From positions 24,518,864 through 24,582,863 of the forward strand of contig NC_091140.1 of the NCBI RefSeq assembly GCF_041381155.1: a stretch of DNA of 64,000 nucleotides. The letters run 5' to 3'. The notes beneath the pieces are model-generated. The model made no database searches and was not told where the DNA came from. It saw only the letters and a list, made by a program, of their open reading frames with translations. This DNA comes from Argopecten irradians (taxonomy: Eukaryota; Mollusca; Bivalvia; Pectinida; Pectinidae). Of this stretch, positions 59,272 through 64,000 are shown in pieces; the first letter of the stretch is position 1, and each line of letters opens with the position of its first letter. Position numbers and translations under genes: made by a program.

Positions 59272-62200
59272 TCAGAATTCTTCATGGAATGGATAGTCCG
59301 GGTGATTTTTCAACCTAGTAAAGAAATAAATAAGTGTACAAGTACATAGAAGATAATGAATAATATCAGAAGAATATTTATTGGTTTGGCGTTCATTGAT
59401 GCAAAACTTGTTTTACGATACCTTGGTTATTAAACCTAATGATATTCAATACAGGCTTAAAATCTAATTACCTATGGACAAAGCTATGACTTAAACTATA
59501 AGGTTGATAGCTAGCTGTATCAACCATTCAAAGACAAAGATACCGGTTTGCTGACCCGTACAACTAATTTAACGACGAATGCTTTGTAACATAAAAATGT
59601 GATCGTAGACAACGAAACTAGTTACCATGTGAAGATAAATCGACGTTCTCCATTGTCGAGTTCGTTTACTTTGTTCATATCCTCGTCGGATAATGAAAAG
59701 GAGAATATCTGAAATGAAACCAGATCTACGCATTGAAATAATTTCTGCCAATTGTTCGATTCATTTGGAGACAGTTTTTTGAAAAACTATAATATTCATA
59801 AATATATAATGATACGGATTCTTTTCTCTTTTTCAAAGACTTTCTTTTAAAGTTAGATTGTTCCGACATATAACTACTAGTCTGCTACATCTGAGTTTCG
59901 ATTTCGAGTAAGAATCCCACGTAAGGACGTTGTCAGGTAATGACCATAGGTTTACGTCTTTTCTCTCGGTTATCCGGTCTTCCTCAACACTCTTTGGGAG
60001 TCTTGAATGGCCGTGCATGTATGTTACTAACAAATCCTACAATAGAGTTCCCGTTAATACCTACGTTTAAGTTATCCTCCATCCTCTGTGGGTTTTCAGA
60101 TTTCGGAACCACAGCAATACCCCTCTGTGTAAGGTTCCGTAGAAGAATCTGTGGAAAGTCATTATGGTAAGTGAAATGAGAAATGTGGAAAATGCGCATG
60201 CATTTTTTTCAGTTACATGCACTGCAAACGTGTTGATTATAACACAGTCAAATTTAAGCGCAAATGCGAAAAATGTATGTTATGCTATTTAGTTTAGAGT
60301 ATTAAGATGGAACTTTGATACCCTTTTACAAAAAATAGCGCTTTACATGAATTAGCGCTTCAAAGACAACGCGAAACTTAAAATTAAACCACCATTACAT
60401 TACGTATGTTTACAGTACATAGAACAATCTTTCTTCATAAACGTACCTGTCCTACTGTTCGCTTGTACTTATTGGCAATTTTCAATATGACAGGATGTTT
60501 AAGCAAATTATCCGACGACTGGATTTTACTGTAAAATAAAAATGTTTTATTGTAATATTTTAAATGTTAAAATACCAAATGTTGTCAACTGAGAGATTTT
60601 GAAATATAATAGTTATTTTGTGAAAAAATGCTGTCTGTCATATACAGTTATAGGGACAAGCACATTCAGATGATCTTTTCATATTTTTTTTTTAAATGGA
60701 CAGAAACTGTGAAGATTTTAACACACCTTATTGTAAAGGAAGATAAAGTTATAAGTCATTGTGATGTTTAGTATGTAGAACATTCATTTATGCTTTCAAA
60801 ACTATTATGAAACATCAATTCATTATTGACAGCGCAAATGTTTCTAATTACTCATAGATGGGTGTTTCATGTTAACAAGATACTTTCCCAAATTTATGAT
60901 TACTGTTTTTACTTTACAAATATTGGCCCTGCGAAGTTGGGTGAACCCAGAGGACAGAACGCCTGGAGAAGGATATTTCTTGATTTACAATAGTCGTGCA
61001 GTTTCCTCTGTGGAAGTCTGGCGTGTACCTCAACCTTACAAAATACAAAAGGCAAATTGACGAAAGCTCTAAATAATTTTAATAACATTTAAATCGCGTT
61101 AAAAAGTTAATCATGCTAATCTGATGGCGACTTCATATGTTGTAATTATCGTACCTCTTTATGATAAAATACCTGGTTAACGGCGGGCTGAATTCGTGCA
61201 CCCTCACAGATATAGTCTAATTGTTTGGAATTAAAACTTGATACCCCAATCGAACGCGCCTTTCCATTAAACACGGTATCCTCCATAGCCTAATGTATAG
61301 AGAAAAACAAAAGAAAAAAATTACAACATGGATACAATTGTCATAAGTATTTCTGTTTTCTATATCATGTGATAACCTCAGAGTACAACCATCAGCAACT
61401 TAGGTTTACATGATTTACCGTTATATCAACACGTCACACATATTACCTCATAACATAGCCAATAAGTCTTACGTGTAACAAATATTTCAATTGAAATCTT
61501 AATTTTCTCTATCACTCAGTTCCATGAACAAATGACTTTGCAGCTTGCAAACAACACAACACGACATAAGAAAAATAAGTATTCCTCACGATATATGATT
61601 AATCACGGCGCAAGTCTAAGTTGTAAGAATTAACTTCAAACATCAAAGAATATGAATGTAATGGAAATATAATACAAATCTGTGGGTGCACTCTAAACAA
61701 CCCTGTAAGGTTTAATGGTAAAAACTTTTGTTACATATTGGATCTTAATTGAATGTTCAGTTCATATAGCAAATTATGAAACGAGCTTTAGAAGTTTTGT
61801 ATTTTAACGTCCAAATTTGCAAAATCCAATCGAGGCACTCGTTTTATCCCGATGGCCTCATAATCCTGTCGGACGTCATTTTTTCAGGCAAATTATAAGA
61901 TACATATTTTATGTACTTTGACTTTTTTTCTTGAAAAATAGCCTTATTAATATTACCTTCCATGTTTCCCTTAAATCCACCGAAATGAAATCTGTTTCAG
62001 GAGGACGTGCAGGCTTGTTTTCAGGATAGGTATCCAATTCCTGTTCAAAGATTTAAAAATGAAAACGTGAATATTACTTCAAACCAGTCTATTATTTTAT
62101 TAAACTATTCTCCTGATATTTTAATTATTTGTCTCTAAGAGATTCTATTCGTTTGATTGAATATGTACCTTATAATAGTAAGTATAATTTCAACATCTAA

Positions 62201-63778
62201 ATATTGTATTGACAAAAAGACATCGAAATGTCAATAGAATTGGACATCGGGCATAGCCTATCTTAGTCTTCTCCTGAGGAAACTCCCGGATAATGAAGAA
62301 AAAAATAATATTTTTTCATATTTATTGAAACTTTATAAATCAACAATTATTTCCAATTTTAATGTGTTATCATAATTTGTACTGAAATGATCCTAAATAT
62401 TCTTGATATCGTGTCTATTTGATGATATTTATTCAGTTCACTACAACAGATACTCAGTCTTTACATATAACATAGTTAGCTCCCTTGTGCGTAGGTATCC
62501 ATTGTGACGTCGCTAATTTTGAGCGAAATCAACGTCGTTTTCTCTTCAAAGTATGACGTCACGCTTCCAAACACGTGACGGCACAGTAAATACACACGAA
62601 AAGGCAAATAACTGCAATATGCAAATACAGAATATGCTATACGGTAAAGTACAGTAAGAATAATTCAAACAAAAAATCATTCCTCCATAAAATCTAATTA
62701 TTAAGCAAACAAGTTGTTGCTAACGTCATAAATGTACCATATCGACTAAAACTAACTATCTTATTAATAAAACCCGACAATGGAAAGTAACAAGTTAAGG
62801 GTTCGTGATAAGAAATTCTTTAAATTCCATGATATCGGTCAACGTTAATATCAGGAAGTGATGAGCAATTTTGTTAAAAACGACATACATATGTAGTTAC
62901 CATGGTGGGAATCAAAGAACTCAAAGTGAAGATAAACACTTTATTCAACTGCCAACGTGTCACCGACGTCAGTACTTACTTAGCTAATTGACACGTTGTC
63001 AATAAATGCACTGTTTATGTTGTTGTTGTGCAAGCATGCGCGTTCAGTGGCAACTAGGTGGCTTTTAATAGAAAGGACTGGTCGTTATCACAGGAACCAT
63101 TTTAGAATCATTTGTAAGATATAATGTTATCTCAATATATTTTTTAATATGCATTTTCACCTTTCAACAAGGTATTCGGTATTTTCGTTAAATGCGAACA
63201 TGTTTTAGTTTTAAAACATCAGACACCGATATTGATGATAATTATGGTATACTTTAACAACTACGTGTATTTTATGACATTTGCATTCGTAAGAATGTTT
63301 TGATTTTCTTAGAGAAAGTTTCCAATTACTAGATGATAACCGAGTATACACTGTTTAAACTTAGCGTAATGGTAATTTTCCAGACGACTGTACAGCATGG
63401 CGTCAAATTTATATTAGCGCTACTACCTAACAGGCAAACCTACGTGATCAAGGTGAATTAACACTTGCACCACTTCGACGGACACTATGTCCATAATTTT
63501 GTAGAGTTAGTTTATTATTATTGTTTAATAGGACAAATAAGCATGCACTACCACTCTGACACCGTAGAACCATAAAATACTAACAACGGCATTGGACATC
63601 TAGCATCAGTGCAATGTAAATGTGAATATTTGCTAAAATTTCACACTGATCGTGTTTTTACCTTTGCTGCACAAGGTGTATGGATAAGATAGAGGTCCAC
63701 ATAGTCCACTCGGAGTCTTCTTAGGCTCTCGTCTAGGGCCGGCCCTACGGCATGTCCCTTCATGTAAGCTTGATGTAG
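59272..63778 (-). CDS. aldo-keto reductase, copy C, 5' end beyond the window
   Basis: Eight of the expected ten exons are present: 63778-63662, 62040-61957, 61289-61173, 61034-60913, 60528-60447, 60148-60065, 59708-59626, 59314-59272. Every splice site is GT-AG, phases match and no stop interrupts the 243 codons, so the gene looks intact. The exons with the start codon and catalytic Asp, Tyr and Lys lie past position 64000. The catalytic His is in LYLIHTPC (exon 3), the coenzyme motif is VVPKSENPQRM and the end is HPDYPFHEEF. The usual SNF after SIGV reads SSF, changing the residue that in aldose reductase (Asn160) contacts the nicotinamide amide. Same reaction class as copy B; substrate unknown. 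Confidence 0.9.
60270..60420. repeat. interspersed repeat segment in an intron of copy C
   Basis: ATGAATTAGCGCTTCAAAGA-CAACGCGAAA also occurs, with small changes, at about 36812-36850. Class unknown. Confidence 0.45.
62470..62635. mobile_element. short MITE in intron 3 of copy C
   Basis: Starts AGTTAGCTCCCTTGTGCGTA-GGTATC, has CAAAGTATGACGTCACGCTT inside and ends AAAAGGCAAATAACTGCAAT. Matches 41350-41515 in the same orientation and the same intron of copy A. Confidence 0.6.
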
Positions 63779-64000
63779 CTGTCACCAAATAGAGAACAGT
63801 ACAAAGATACTTAAAAAGACTTTCCGATTGATATTAAGGATATTCGTAACTCATCTTAGAATACAGAAAATAATAATTACTTCTTGCATTACAGGCAAAT
63901 TGATATTAAGATTCACAATTTTGTATTAGAAAATCATTGGCGAGATACATGAATTTCGAACCCTCTGGAAAAGATGTTTAACATATAACTCATTTGGTTT
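63779..64000 (-). other. intron 2 of copy C (partial)
   Basis: Sequence upstream of the exon-3 acceptor; exon 2 has not been reached by the window end. Confidence 0.7.

Overview
This window is nuclear DNA from an animal, most likely a bivalve mollusc and plausibly a scallop. The reasons are split genes with short exons and consensus GT-AG introns, strongly AT-rich intergenic DNA, no bacterial-style operons, and dense short interspersed repeats of kinds I recognise from bivalve genomes, such as the GCTCACCTGG...CCAGGTGAGC element, tRNA-derived SINEs ending in TTAATAGGACGTTAA, and palindromic MITEs. The species assignment is inference. Most long open frames in the window are chance frames in repeats or AT-rich DNA; the real coding sequence is a small fraction.

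Left third (1-24,000): mostly repeats. There is a hairpin element at 859-1353, a 50-bp minisatellite with a 150-bp higher-order unit (2551-3450), an AACC tetranucleotide array (5101-5935), a GC-rich tandem element (6178-7040), three decayed pieces of one LINE family (2369-2546, 7041-7320, 17110-18350), a 1.3-kb foldback element with TTTTCGTC arms (12236-13565) and a 35-bp satellite (19914-21038). Two small exons on the minus strand (16830-16878 and 13966-14073) belong to a gene carrying an EGF-like domain. A possible 5' untranslated exon (21258-21311) may serve the next gene.

Middle (24,000-36,900): a small single-Ig-domain type I membrane protein (24419-25048, plus). Further right is a three-exon minus-strand gene (29929-34430) for a 423-residue nuclear-looking protein with a WHG-x2-D core that may be a degenerate PD-(D/E)XK-type fold. 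Its introns hold a Tigger-like MITE, a SINE and a nested pair of MITEs. TTAA-flanked non-autonomous transposons lie on both sides.

Right (36,900-64,000): a head-to-tail cluster of three aldo-keto reductase genes on the minus strand, each with ten coding exons cut at identical positions. The middle copy (46151-51987) is complete and should make a 320-residue enzyme. The rightmost copy (59272-63778) looks intact but its first two exons lie beyond the window. The leftmost copy (36941-44126) keeps its catalytic residues but carries a 20-bp exon deletion and a lost splice donor, so it looks like a decaying pseudogene. A 22-bp satellite of about 100 units (56434-58641) separates the middle and right copies. 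The three enzymes would be cytosolic NADPH-dependent carbonyl reductases; they arose by tandem duplication, supported by a repeat shared at the same intron of the left and right copies.
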